Positions 35,529 to 44,235 of a stretch of 64,000 nucleotides of DNA are shown here, one piece after another; the first letter of the stretch is position 1, and each line of letters opens with the position of its first letter. The stretch covers positions 434,001 through 498,000 of the forward strand of contig JBLNCN010000011.1 in NCBI GenBank assembly GCA_050260675.1, written 5' to 3'. This stretch comes from JBBDIP01 sp050260675. Its GTDB lineage: Bacteria; Bacillota; Sulfobacillia; Fermentithermobacillales; Fermentithermobacillaceae. The position numbers were made by a program, and so were the translations under genes. The notes under the pieces are model-generated. The model saw only the letters and a list, made by a program, of their open reading frames with translations, ran no database searches and had not been told where the DNA came from.

Positions 35529-35534
35529 TAAAAT
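35529..35534 (+). promoter_or_regulatory. Likely -10 box of ZIP transporter gene
   Basis: TAAAAT at 35529-35534 with only a weak -35 (TTCATT, 17 bases upstream). Because it overlaps an in-frame ATG at 35533, it supports the later TTG at 35569 as the true start. Confidence 0.4.
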
Positions 35535-35568
35535 GGTAAGGCCCAGCAGCATAGGAAGGAGCTTGCCG

Positions 35569-36312
35569 TTGGACCTCGTCAAAGTAGCGTTGCTATCAGC
35601 CGTAGTCGGAATAGTCGGGACCGGAACCGGAGGCCTCATCGTAGCGCTCCGGGGAAACCCTGGCAAGAAGACCCTTTCACTTTTCCTTGGTATCTCAGCA
35701 GGCGTAATGCTATCCCTGGTCTCGTTCGACCTGATGCCCGAAGCGTTTCACATGGCGGGCACCTGGATCTCCCTCGCGGCGTTCCTGGCCGGCGCTCTGG
35801 CGCTTACTGCCCTTGATTTGATCATGCCTCATGTGCACCACATGACCACCGACAAGGAGAGCTCCCGTTTCGCGCGGACGGCGCTCGTCGTGGCTGTTGG
35901 CATTGGAATGCACGACCTGCCGGAGGGCCTCGCTGTTGGCGCCAGTCTGGAGTCAACCTTCTCTTTGGGCCTCAGGATCGCAATCCTCATGTTCCTCCAC
36001 AACATCCCTGAAGGCATGGCGGTTGCGGCCCCTCTTGCCGCAATAGGCAAGAGCAGGTCAAGCATGGTATTCGTGAGCGCCCTGACGGGTGTTCCCTCTC
36101 TCATCGGCGCCGTGGTGGGTTCGGTGATAGGCGTCTCCCCCATCATCCTCGGGGTATCTATGGCCTTCGCGGCGGGCGCTATGCTGTTCGTCACCTTCGA
36201 CGAACTCGTCCCCGGAGCGTGTGAGATGGCAAGCGACGGACACGCCGGAACCCTGGGTGCTGTGGCCGGGGTCATCGCCAGCATAGCCATATCGAGACTC
36301 CTGACTCCCTAG
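35569..36312 (+). CDS. ZIP-family divalent metal transporter
   Basis: 247 residues, eight predicted helices. The ZIP metal motifs are HDLPEGLAVG in helix 4 (about residue 117) and LHNIPEGMAVAAPL in helix 5 (about 143), with a histidine-containing loop MPHVHHM before them. ZIP proteins import zinc, iron or manganese into the cytoplasm. Start: TTG at 35569, eight bases after AGGAAGGA; an upstream ATG at 35533 overlaps the promoter. Stands alone on the plus strand. Confidence 0.88.
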   Translation: MDLVKVALLSAVVGIVGTGTGGLIVALRGNPGKKTLSLFLGISAGVMLSLVSFDLMPEAFHMAGTWISLAAFLAGALALTALDLIMPHVHHMTTDKESSRFARTALVVAVGIGMHDLPEGLAVGASLESTFSLGLRIAILMFLHNIPEGMAVAAPLAAIGKSRSSMVFVSALTGVPSLIGAVVGSVIGVSPIILGVSMAFAAGAMLFVTFDELVPGACEMASDGHAGTLGAVAGVIASIAISRLLTP

Positions 36313-36438
36313 GTCAAGGCCCATCGCAGATCCATAGCAGGCTGGCCTTTCTGCATACCAGACCCTAGCCTCTCCCCCGGCGGGACTGGACGCATTGCCT
36401 CATCTGTCCGAAATATACGGCGAGAGGAGGCGCCGGCG

Positions 36439-37380
36439 ATGAAGCCTCGGATCCTTCGTATCGTGCTGGTATCCGGGATGCTCACAATCATGGCCGCTTC
36501 GGTTCCCAGCTGGGCTCCCGCATGGATGAGGCCCAGCGTCGCCTCCCTTGCGCCGGCGGCCCCGGCTTCTCCTCCACCTGCTCCTGACGAAACTGCGGTT
36601 TACCAGGCAATCCGAAGTTCAGTCAAAGACCTGCAGACGGCCCTGCACCGAAAGGTCGCGTCAACCCTCGTCCACAAGGTCTCTAGCAAGGCCGCCGGAG
36701 CGTCCTATGAGTCAACGTGGCTGGTAACAGTCCGATATTGGCTGGACTACGCGAAGCCTGACGAGGTCCCCTATCTGAAGGGCATGCAGAAGTGCCTTAC
36801 CGAGTTTGGAGGGACGAGTGACCGGGAGTGGCTGGCATGGGCCCAGGCCCAGCTAAGCCGCGTGCGTTCCCAGTACGCCGAGGAAATCGCCTTCCAGCAA
36901 GAGGCAAAGCTGGACGTGTTCGTCGCGGGCACGCTGGATGAAACGGGGAACCCCAGCCCGCCGTCGCTGAAGGTGTTCCAAATGACCGGAAACTCAGAGG
37001 CGCTTCCAATGAGCGCTGAGATCCTGGCGGCTCCAAGCGACAGGCAGATGGAGCAGGCCGGATACTACTACTTGAAAGACCGGCTTGACGGCCAGTCCCA
37101 ATCTTCGGGCTCTGCTCCAGGCAGCGCATCACCTGAACAATCGGGCGCTACACCTGGCGGGTCCGGAGCGCCGCAGCCGCAACAGGAATCCTCCCAGGAT
37201 CCCAAGGCGTCCCAATCACAGACTACATCCCCTTCGTCGACCTCGGGGTCCTCGTCCGGGGGGGCCCGCAAGCCCGTCGACGCCAACAGCCGCATCCTTT
37301 TCACCGGTATCGCCGTGCTGTTCGCGCTTATCATCATCCTGGCCCTCAACCAGTACCTTTTGGCGAGAAGCAAGCGCTGA
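36439..37380 (+). CDS. Exported, C-terminally anchored protein of unknown function
   Basis: 313 residues. An N-terminal signal or anchor helix (about 7-28) is followed by a proline/alanine stretch, a charged soluble domain (about 50-215; WLVTVRYWLDYAK, REWLAWAQAQL), a long low-complexity S/G/P/Q-rich linker (about 220-275) and a C-terminal membrane helix (ILFTGIAVLFALIIILAL) ending in a basic tail. The soluble domain is not recognised. Ribosome site GAGAGGAGG precedes the ATG. Confidence 0.75.
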   Translation: MKPRILRIVLVSGMLTIMAASVPSWAPAWMRPSVASLAPAAPASPPPAPDETAVYQAIRSSVKDLQTALHRKVASTLVHKVSSKAAGASYESTWLVTVRYWLDYAKPDEVPYLKGMQKCLTEFGGTSDREWLAWAQAQLSRVRSQYAEEIAFQQEAKLDVFVAGTLDETGNPSPPSLKVFQMTGNSEALPMSAEILAAPSDRQMEQAGYYYLKDRLDGQSQSSGSAPGSASPEQSGATPGGSGAPQPQQESSQDPKASQSQTTSPSSTSGSSSGGARKPVDANSRILFTGIAVLFALIIILALNQYLLARSKR

Positions 37381-37411
37381 GGAGTTCTGGGGAGTACCGT
37401 TCGGCAAATCG

Positions 37412-37440
37412 TTGACAGCCGCGTTTCCTAAGAGTATTGT
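37412..37440 (+). promoter_or_regulatory. Sigma-A promoter of mgtE operon
   Basis: Perfect TTGACA (37412-37417), 17-base spacer, TATTGT (37435-37440). Start site expected near 37447, leaving a leader of about 275 bases. Confidence 0.85.
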
Positions 37441-37446
37441 CGTTTT

Positions 37447-37710
37447 GCTCCGTGATTTATGTCTAAATCCGCCCGCTTAAAGAAGGTGAGTTCGTTGAGC
37501 GCAGACGGCCCCAGTTGGCAATCTGACTCTGTCCCCTTAGCAAATAACGAAGGGGAGCGGACTCCCCAAAAAGGGACCGACCGGTAACGCCGCAGCACGG
37601 TTCGCTGCGGAAATACCTCCGTCTCAGACGCCAGTCCGCCTCCCTGACCAATGCATCTTAATGAAGGACCATCCCGCCACGGGATAAGGCTATCTATGGC
37701 CTCGCGCATA
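37447..37710 (+). ncRNA. Long structured leader of mgtE operon
   Basis: No gene is recognised. The RNA can form two mutually exclusive hairpins sharing GGGGA: TCCCCTT (37532-37538) with AAGGGGA (37550-37556), or GGGGAG (37552-37557) with CTCCCC (37562-37567). Downstream, CCGCAGC/GCTGCGG (37590-37610) lies inside GGTA/TACC, and ATCCCG/CGGGAT follows nearer the gene. A Mg-responsive element (M box) is expected in front of mgtE, but the conserved M-box strings I know are not evident, so the class is left open. Confidence 0.5.
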
Positions 37711-37724
37711 AGGAGGGATTGGCT

Positions 37725-39065
37725 GTGGCTTTCTTCGAAAAACCCGAGATACAGGAACTAATCCAGAGCCGGAACTGGGCTGCCCTACGCGAAAAGGTGT
37801 CCTCTTGGCGCGTCCCGGATATAGCAGACCTCCTGACGGATCTTGATAAGCAGGACCGCGTGCTCTTATTCAGGTGTCTTCCCCGGGCCGTCGCCACCGA
37901 GGTCTTTTTGGAGTTCAATACCGTGGACCAGCAGAACCTCTTGACCGAGCTGACCGATGAGGAAACCCGCAGTTTGGTTGCCGGCCTGGCGCCTGACGAC
38001 AGGACCGACCTCCTCGAGGAACTCCCCGGCCAAGTTACGCAGCGCCTGATGAACCTCCTGTCTCCGGAGGACCTTAAGGAAGCAAGGCAGCTCCTCGGCT
38101 ACCCCGAGGGCAGCGTTGGCCGTTTGATGACGCCCGACTATGTAGCGGTGCGGCCTGATTGGACCGCGGGCGCGGCAATGGAACACATAAGGAAGGTGGG
38201 CCGGGACACCGAGACCGTGAACGTCGTCTACGTGACCGAAGCCTCATGGAGGCTGCTCGGGGCCGTGTCGCTGCGCCACCTGGTGCTGTCCCAGCCATCC
38301 ACTCCCGTTGGCAGCATAATGACAACGCCGGCAGTCGCGCTCTCAGCCTTCGCCGACAACGAAGAGGCAGCCAGGACCATGGAGAAGTACGGCCTCCTGG
38401 TTTTACCCGTGGTCGACTCCGATGGGATCCTGGTCGGCATCGTGACCAGTGATGACGTGTTTGACGTGGCGGCCGAGGAAGCCACCGAGGACTTCCACAA
38501 AGGAGCAGGCGTCAACCCACTGCGAGTGCGCTTCGGAGACGCCGGCATAGGCCTCCTCTACAAGAACAGGATCGGCTGGCTAATGTCCCTCATCTTTGTC
38601 GACCTCGTTGCAGCCGGGGTGATAGCCAGGTACGAACACGCCATTTCCAAGGTCGTAGCGCTGGTGTTCTTCCTCCCGCTGCTCATAGGCTGCGGGGGAA
38701 ACGCAGGCTCTCAAGCATCCACCCTGGTGATCAGGGACATGGCTACAGGCGACGTCGAGTACAAGGACTGGCTCTCTCTCTTGCTCAAAGAAGCGGGAAT
38801 AGCCCTCTTGCTGGGGATCACTGTGAGCCTAGTGGTCTGGGGTCCCGGCGTTCTCCAGGGGGGCGCCCGGGTCGGGGTAGTTGTCGCCCTGAGCGGCGCC
38901 GCCATTGTAACCGTAAGCGGCGTCATCGGGATCGCGACTCCGCTCTTGGCGGGCAAGCTTGGTTTCGACCCGGCGGCGTCGGCGTCGCCAGTCATCACGT
39001 CAATAGCAGATATACTGGGTGTCATCATCTACTTCAGCATCGCGAGCTGGTATCTCGGACTCTAG
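37725..39065 (+). CDS. mgtE: Magnesium transporter MgtE, copy 1
   Basis: 446 residues with the full MgtE layout: N-domain of superhelical repeats (DRTDLLEELP), two CBS domains (GRLMTPDYVAV; GLLVLPVVDSDGILVGIVTSDDVFDV), a connecting helix and a five-helix channel domain containing GCGGNAGSQASTLVIRDMA, the pore sequence. MgtE is a Mg-gated channel; the N and CBS domains close it when Mg is high. GTG at 37725 is preferred: AAGGAGG ends eight bases before it, whereas the TTG at 37719 is only two bases away. It is followed by a second mgtE after 21 bases. Confidence 0.95.
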   Translation: MAFFEKPEIQELIQSRNWAALREKVSSWRVPDIADLLTDLDKQDRVLLFRCLPRAVATEVFLEFNTVDQQNLLTELTDEETRSLVAGLAPDDRTDLLEELPGQVTQRLMNLLSPEDLKEARQLLGYPEGSVGRLMTPDYVAVRPDWTAGAAMEHIRKVGRDTETVNVVYVTEASWRLLGAVSLRHLVLSQPSTPVGSIMTTPAVALSAFADNEEAARTMEKYGLLVLPVVDSDGILVGIVTSDDVFDVAAEEATEDFHKGAGVNPLRVRFGDAGIGLLYKNRIGWLMSLIFVDLVAAGVIARYEHAISKVVALVFFLPLLIGCGGNAGSQASTLVIRDMATGDVEYKDWLSLLLKEAGIALLLGITVSLVVWGPGVLQGGARVGVVVALSGAAIVTVSGVIGIATPLLAGKLGFDPAASASPVITSIADILGVIIYFSIASWYLGL

Positions 39066-39086
39066 ACCCGGTTAGGAGGTGCGCAA

Positions 39087-40424
39087 GTGTACACGAGGAA
39101 ACCCGAAGTCAAAGAACTCATCGAAAAGCGGGACTGGACTAGGCTGAGACAACTCGCGACGAAATGGGCTGTCGCCGATGTAGCCGAGCTCCTGCTCGAA
39201 CTGGAAAAGCCCGATAGGGTTGTGTTCTATCGTTCGTTGCCCCGCCTCTTGGCAGCGGAAGTGTTCGCGTTCTTCGAGCCCGACGAGCAGGACGCGTTCC
39301 TCCAGGACCTGACCGATGAAGAGGCCCGGGTCCTCATGGAGAACCTTGCGCCTGACGACCGGACAGCGCTTCTCGAGGAACTCCCCGCCGAGGTCACTCA
39401 GAGGCTCCTCAGCTTCCTGAGTCCTTCCGACCTGAAACAGGCGCGGCAGCTGCTCGGATACCCGGAGGAAAGCGTCGGAAGGCTGATGACGCCAGACTAT
39501 GTCGCGGTGAAACCCGAGTTCACCGTAAGCCAGGTAATGGACGAGATACGCAGGAAAGGCCGGGACAGCGAGACCATCAACGCCATCTACGTCACAGATC
39601 CGGTGGACCGGCTGACGGGGTCGGTCGCGTTGCGCCAAGTGGTGCTGGCGAACCCGAATGACCGGATCAGGGGACTGATGAGGGCTCCCGCAATAAGCGC
39701 CAGCGCGTTCGATGACCGCGAGGAAGCCGCGAGACTCATGGCCCGGTACGACCTGCCGGTTCTTCCCGTGGTCGACTCCCAGGGCGTGTTGGTCGGCATA
39801 GTGACCGCGGACGACGTGCTGGAGGTCGCGCAGGAAGAGACCACCGAGGACTTCCACAAAGCTGCGGGCGTGACCCCGCTCCACGTCTCGCTAAAGGATG
39901 CCAGGCCAGGGCTCATCTACAAGAGCAGGGTCATGTGGCTGCTTCTCCTTATCGGGGTCTACCTCATCTCAGGCACCATCATGTCCAGGTTTGAGGACGT
40001 AATCGCCAAGGTGGTTCCCCTGGTGTTCTTTCTGCCCCTCCTGATCGACAGCGCCGGAAACGCCGGCGCGCAGTCTGCGGCCCTTATGGTCCGGGCCCTT
40101 GCGACAGGCGACGTCGAAAGCAAGGAATGGGTGCGCGTCCTCACCCGCGAGGTCGGGCTATCGCTGGCGCTGGGGGCCACCATGGGCTTCACAGTCTGGG
40201 CGGTAGCGGCCTTTCGGACAGGGGGAGCCATCGGCATCATCGCCGGAGTCTCCATGGTGGTGTCGGTGCTCATCGCGTGCCTTGTCGGCGTAGCGGTCCC
40301 CTTTGCGATGGCCAAGTTTGGAATGGACCCCGCGGCTGCCAGCTCGCCGCTTGTGACATCGGTCGCGGACATCCTTGGGGTCCTGATCTACTTCTCAACA
40401 GCCAGAATCGTGTTGGGTATCTAG
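39087..40424 (+). CDS. mgtE: Magnesium transporter MgtE, copy 2
   Basis: 445 residues, a close paralogue of the gene before it, with the same domains: N-domain (DRTALLEELP), CBS pair (GRLMTPDYVAV; LPVLPVVDSQGVLVGIVTADDVLEV) and membrane domain. The pore sequence differs: DSAGNAGAQSAALMVRALA instead of GCGGNAGSQASTLV, so gating or ion choice could differ. Start: GTG at 39087 after AGGAGGTG. Tandem copies in one operon suggest duplication. Confidence 0.95.
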   Translation: MYTRKPEVKELIEKRDWTRLRQLATKWAVADVAELLLELEKPDRVVFYRSLPRLLAAEVFAFFEPDEQDAFLQDLTDEEARVLMENLAPDDRTALLEELPAEVTQRLLSFLSPSDLKQARQLLGYPEESVGRLMTPDYVAVKPEFTVSQVMDEIRRKGRDSETINAIYVTDPVDRLTGSVALRQVVLANPNDRIRGLMRAPAISASAFDDREEAARLMARYDLPVLPVVDSQGVLVGIVTADDVLEVAQEETTEDFHKAAGVTPLHVSLKDARPGLIYKSRVMWLLLLIGVYLISGTIMSRFEDVIAKVVPLVFFLPLLIDSAGNAGAQSAALMVRALATGDVESKEWVRVLTREVGLSLALGATMGFTVWAVAAFRTGGAIGIIAGVSMVVSVLIACLVGVAVPFAMAKFGMDPAAASSPLVTSVADILGVLIYFSTARIVLGI

Positions 40425-40543
40425 CGGCAGCCCGCCGCGTTTTCCTCCGATATGGCCGCCATGCCGTCGATCAGGGTCTGAACGCCCTGGGTGCTGGCGG
40501 CCATCTGCTTGGTAGCTACGGAGTTGTCCTGGGCAACAGACAT
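40421..40543 (-). pseudogene. Fragment of a methyl-accepting chemotaxis protein
   Basis: Forty codons open directly after the SLC13 carrier stop and read as the signalling-helix region of a chemoreceptor (VAQDNSVATKQMAASTQGVQ; MAAISEENAA), ending at a TAG. Everything on either side of that segment is missing. It overlaps the mgtE copy 2 stop region on the other strand. This is a relic, and matches the kind of helix segment that is deleted from the chemoreceptor pseudogene near 48 kb. Confidence 0.75.
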
Positions 40544-40544
40544 G

Positions 40545-41804
40545 CTACATGGGGAAAAACACCGGGATCAAGGGAGACAGGGCAAGGCCGCCAAGCAGGA
40601 ACAGCGGCACTCCCGTCTTCACGAAGTCCACGAACTTGTAGCCTCCGCGCTGGTACACGATGACGTTGGGAGGTGTCCCTATCGGCGTCGCGACGGCAAT
40701 GGAAGTGGCCTGGCAAAGGGCCATGAGTAGCGGAGCGGGGCTCACGCCGAGCCGCAGAGCTAGAGCAACACACACCGGGGCAAGGACGCTGGTCGCCGCC
40801 GTGTGGGACATGAATTGGGCAAGCGTTCCCGCGAAAAACACTACGATCATAGTCAACACAACGGGGCTGGGATTCTCGACTAGCCTGGTGAGCCCTCCGG
40901 CCAAAACGTCGGCCGCACCGGTCCGCTGCATCGCGAGACCCAGCGGCTGCATGCCGCCCATCAGCAGCACCGCGGACCACTCGATACTGTCAGTGAATTC
41001 CTTCATGCTGATGCAGCCGGTCACAATCGTGAGGACCGCCCCGATCATTGCAATGATTGGAAGGCTCAGACCATGAGCGGCGACTCTTCCCTCGAAAAGC
41101 ATCCCTACTATCACCAGCGCCAACACAACCAACGACACGCCCATCTTCCCTTCCCTGAACGTCAGGCTCTCATCCTGGTTCCGAGGGGGCGCCACTCTGG
41201 ACGGGACCTGCTTCCTGCCAACAAACATCATGTACAGAACCGCTATCACAACAAAAGGTAGTGACGGCTTCGCGAAGTCGAAGAAGCCGAACGAGGTCCC
41301 CGTCGCCTGCTTCAGGGCACCCTGGACGATAGCGTTCGGAGGTGTCCCTACGAGCGTGAGCATTCCGCCGAAGGATGCTCCGAATGCGAGCGGCAGCATA
41401 AGCCTGCTTGCACTCACCCCGGCCTCTGCAGCGACCGACATGACCAGCGGCGCCATGACTATCGCCGTGCCGGTGTTGCTGGTGAACGCCGACAGAGCGC
41501 ATGCGGCCAGCATTATCAGCCCTATTAGTTTCACCTCGCTGTTGCCGGCCTTCTCGATGACCTTCTTCCCGATCCACTTGCACACTCCCGTCCGGAACAG
41601 CGCTTCACCCACCGGGAACATGAACAGCACCATGATGGTAGTGTCGTTTGAGAACCCGGTGAGGACTTCTTTGACGGGCAGGACGCCGGTGACGGCAAGG
41701 CTGGAGAGCACAATGAGGGGAGTCACGCCCAGCGGGACCAATTCGGTAATGAACAGGAGAACCGCTCCCGCGAGAATGAGCAACGTTATCGTGATACTGG
41801 ACAT
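40545..41804 (-). CDS. SLC13/DASS-type anion (dicarboxylate) transporter
   Basis: 419 residues, about 11 membrane helices in two inverted halves. The paired substrate/ion motifs are visible: SNTGTAIVMAP and TPPNAIVQG in the first half, SHTAATSVLAP and GTPPNVIVYQ in the second (the family SNT motif becomes SHT). DASS carriers import di- or tricarboxylates, or sulfate, with sodium. Given the fumarase and malic enzyme genes, a C4-dicarboxylate is plausible, but this is inference. Start: ATG at 41804 after GGAGGGGG. A 32-bp periodic repeat array lies 150 bases upstream. Confidence 0.88.
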   Translation of the reverse strand: MSSITITLLILAGAVLLFITELVPLGVTPLIVLSSLAVTGVLPVKEVLTGFSNDTTIMVLFMFPVGEALFRTGVCKWIGKKVIEKAGNSEVKLIGLIMLAACALSAFTSNTGTAIVMAPLVMSVAAEAGVSASRLMLPLAFGASFGGMLTLVGTPPNAIVQGALKQATGTSFGFFDFAKPSLPFVVIAVLYMMFVGRKQVPSRVAPPRNQDESLTFREGKMGVSLVVLALVIVGMLFEGRVAAHGLSLPIIAMIGAVLTIVTGCISMKEFTDSIEWSAVLLMGGMQPLGLAMQRTGAADVLAGGLTRLVENPSPVVLTMIVVFFAGTLAQFMSHTAATSVLAPVCVALALRLGVSPAPLLMALCQATSIAVATPIGTPPNVIVYQRGGYKFVDFVKTGVPLFLLGGLALSPLIPVFFPM

Positions 41805-41951
41805 TCGGCGTAGCCCCCTCCATCCATATAGAGACTAGAGATTCGCTTTGTCGGGCCGGAGTCCTGCTAGCGCACCCTTCCCGCGTCCTTCCCTCGTTCT
41901 TCCCACCGTCTACCAGGGCTTTGTCGGAAAAACCAGCCACTCCAACGCCTC

Positions 41952-42079
41952 GTGGCGGGCGAAAGCCGCAACCCGCCTCTGCGGTGGCGGGGATTTCCCG
42001 CCACTGGGGTGACGCGTGGCGGGCGGAAACCGTAACGATGCTCCGCACCGGCGGGAGAAACCCGCAACTTGTTCTCTAC
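41952..42079. repeat. 32-bp periodic repeat array with 21-bp palindromic core
   Basis: Four units begin at 41952, 41984, 42016 and 42048. Each has a 21-base core of the form GTGGCGGG-AAA-CCGCAAC followed by 11 variable bases. Unit two is a perfect eight-base inverted repeat (GTGGCGGG / CCCGCCAC) around GATTT; units one, three and four are imperfect. A degenerate copy may start at 41920. The array sits in the 538-base divergent region between the SLC13 carrier and the DUF4153 gene. No other feature was recognised there. The spacers are too short for CRISPR. Confidence 0.85.
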
Positions 42080-42342
42080 GAGATCCACGAGGGAGCGGAG
42101 CCCTGTATGATTGGAAGGACAGATGTGTCGAGCGGGAACCCGGGGAGCGGGTTTGGGGTCTTCAAGGTAGCGAGATTGTGTGCCAGACTCTGCGGTTTCT
42201 CCGGCGTACTCCTGATCAGGGCCGCTCACGCGACCTAAGGTCGCCGAGCCGCTAAGGTGGCAGAGGCTGCGTAGTCATGAAATGAACCAGGCTTCATAGT
42301 TGCTATGGATAACCCAGGCTCCGACGAGTGGAGGAAGACGCC

Positions 42343-44106
42343 ATGAGGCTAAGAGAACTGCTGACAAGGATGATGAACAGTGCCCGCCCGACGGTCAAAC
42401 GGTTCTGGGCGTCTATCCTCTTCTGCATTGCCATGACCACGACTCTGATCGTGTCCACGCGAGGGTTCGGGATCCCCGGCTCAATAGACAGCCTGAACAG
42501 GCTCTCTTTGGCTTTCGCGGCTGGAGTGCTTGCGTCTTGGTGCGCGGTGCTCCTCTGGGAGAGGTTCGCGTGGGAGAAGAAGCAGGAGGGCTCGGAGCTC
42601 ACCGGCAATCTGGTCGCGCTCCTTTCCGCAGGCGTCATCGGCGCGATCACCTACGCCATGCTGAAGCACTTCAGCCTTGTACCGATGACGAGGCACTTCG
42701 CCATCTGCTTTGCCCTCTTCCTGGCCTTCTTCGTCATTCCCGGCTACCGGCGCGGAGCGCGGCTTGAGATGTACGTGGTGAGGCTGTTTGCCCATGCGGT
42801 CGTGGCAGTTCTGTTCTCCGCGGTTATGTTCATCGGAATATCGTCAATCACCCTGACGTTCACCAGCCTGTTCTCCATCAAGACTGCACCTGAGCTCTAC
42901 CTGCACATATGGATGGTGATGGCCGGAGTCCTGGCCCCCTTCCTGTTCATGGCCGGGATTCCAGTGGCGGGAGCGGATGTTGAGGGCGAGGAGTACCCTA
43001 AGACCCTCAAGAACCTGGTGATCTACGTTGTCACTCCACTCCTAACGGCCTATACCCTGGTGCTCTACCTGTACTTCGCCAAGATCCTGATAACCCGCCA
43101 GTGGCCCGTGGGGCTGGTGGCCCACCTGGTGCTCTGGTACTCCATCGTGAGTCTGGCGGTGCTGCACTTCGTGTGGCCGCTTGAGCGCTCCAACAAGTGG
43201 GCCGGCATCTTCTCGAGGTACTTCCCGAGGACCGTAATTCCGCTGCTTCTCATGATGTTCGCATCCCTCGGGATAAGGGTCAGGTACTACGGGATAACCG
43301 AGAACCGGTATTACGTCGGCGTCGTCGGATTGTGGGTGTTGGCCAGCGCTTTGTACCTCGGATTCGCCAAGCAGCGAAACCGCGTCATTCTACCGGCGAC
43401 CCTGGCTATAGTAGTCCTCATGTCCGTCTTTGGGCCTTGGAGCAGTTTCTCGGTCGCCAAGTGGAGCCAGAATAGGCGGTTCGAGGAGATTGTCACACGC
43501 AACAACATGGTCGTGAACGGTGCGATCGTGCCGGCGCCTCCTCAGATCTCAGATGAAGACCGTCGCGAGACTGCAGCCGTTCTCCAGTACTTCGAGCGTT
43601 TCCATAGCTTGTCGGATGTGCGTCTGCTCCCTGCGGGTTTCACCATGGCCGAATTCGAGAAGGTATTCGGATTCAAGCCTTACGACATCTTCCCGTCGAA
43701 GCCCACAAAGCCTATCTTCTTTGAGGCTCCGAACCGGGCTATCGAGGTTAGCGGCTATCGGTACCTCTTTGATTACTCCAAGCCACAGTTCGAAGATGGC
43801 CCGGTCTCCGCAATCAAGCAGGACGACATCGAGGTCGCCTACAACCGTGAGACCCACGGAGTCACGCTAACCCTTGGGGGCGTCAAGGAATGGGAGCAGT
43901 CGCTGGTCGAGTACATTAAGGTCCTTCGGGCTCAGCATCTACTGAGCGAGCCGCCTCAGATACGGCCAGAGGACATGATCTTTGAGGCGGAGACCGAGAG
44001 CCTGCGGATCAAAGTGGTGTTCGTGGCCGTCTACGCGGATGCAGACGACACCAACGCCATCATCCTCCACAGGGCCGAGTTCCTGGTGCTTGTGGGGCCG
44101 CGGTAG
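42343..44106 (+). CDS. DUF4153-type membrane protein
   Basis: 587 residues: about ten to twelve membrane helices in the first 395, then a soluble domain (about 400-587). The membrane part (YPKTLKNLVIYVVTPLLTAYTLVLYLY; RYYGITENRYYVGVVGLW, each longer than the core motif) matches the DUF4153 family, widespread in Bacillota and of unknown function. The ATG at 42343 has GTGGAGGAAG before it, better than the GTG at 42328. A strong terminator follows. Confidence 0.82.
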   Translation: MRLRELLTRMMNSARPTVKRFWASILFCIAMTTTLIVSTRGFGIPGSIDSLNRLSLAFAAGVLASWCAVLLWERFAWEKKQEGSELTGNLVALLSAGVIGAITYAMLKHFSLVPMTRHFAICFALFLAFFVIPGYRRGARLEMYVVRLFAHAVVAVLFSAVMFIGISSITLTFTSLFSIKTAPELYLHIWMVMAGVLAPFLFMAGIPVAGADVEGEEYPKTLKNLVIYVVTPLLTAYTLVLYLYFAKILITRQWPVGLVAHLVLWYSIVSLAVLHFVWPLERSNKWAGIFSRYFPRTVIPLLLMMFASLGIRVRYYGITENRYYVGVVGLWVLASALYLGFAKQRNRVILPATLAIVVLMSVFGPWSSFSVAKWSQNRRFEEIVTRNNMVVNGAIVPAPPQISDEDRRETAAVLQYFERFHSLSDVRLLPAGFTMAEFEKVFGFKPYDIFPSKPTKPIFFEAPNRAIEVSGYRYLFDYSKPQFEDGPVSAIKQDDIEVAYNRETHGVTLTLGGVKEWEQSLVEYIKVLRAQHLLSEPPQIRPEDMIFEAETESLRIKVVFVAVYADADDTNAIILHRAEFLVLVGPR

Positions 44107-44144
44107 GAATGCCAGTACGATAGGAATCCCAGTACGATCTGATA

Positions 44145-44187
44145 GGATCCCGCCAGGGCTCTCAAAAGGCCTTGGCAGGATCCTTTA
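44145..44187 (+). terminator. Rho-independent terminator after DUF4153 gene
   Basis: GGATCC, GCCA and GGC on one side pair with GCC, TGGC and GGATCC on the other around an A-rich loop, followed by TTTATCCTCTT. It lies between convergent genes and may serve both. Confidence 0.85.
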
Positions 44188-44235
44188 TCCTCTTGGTCAA
44201 TGGGCACGGGCCTTTTCGACGGCCGTGTTTCAGAT

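Noticed and set aside
37447..37710. Confident M-box or yybP-ykoY call
   Set aside because: Only short resemblances (for example AAGGGGAG) were seen; the full conserved cores were not, so only a structured leader is reported.
41952..42079. CRISPR array or M-box/c-di-GMP riboswitch
   Set aside because: Spacers are only 11 bases, and the conserved strings of those riboswitches are absent.
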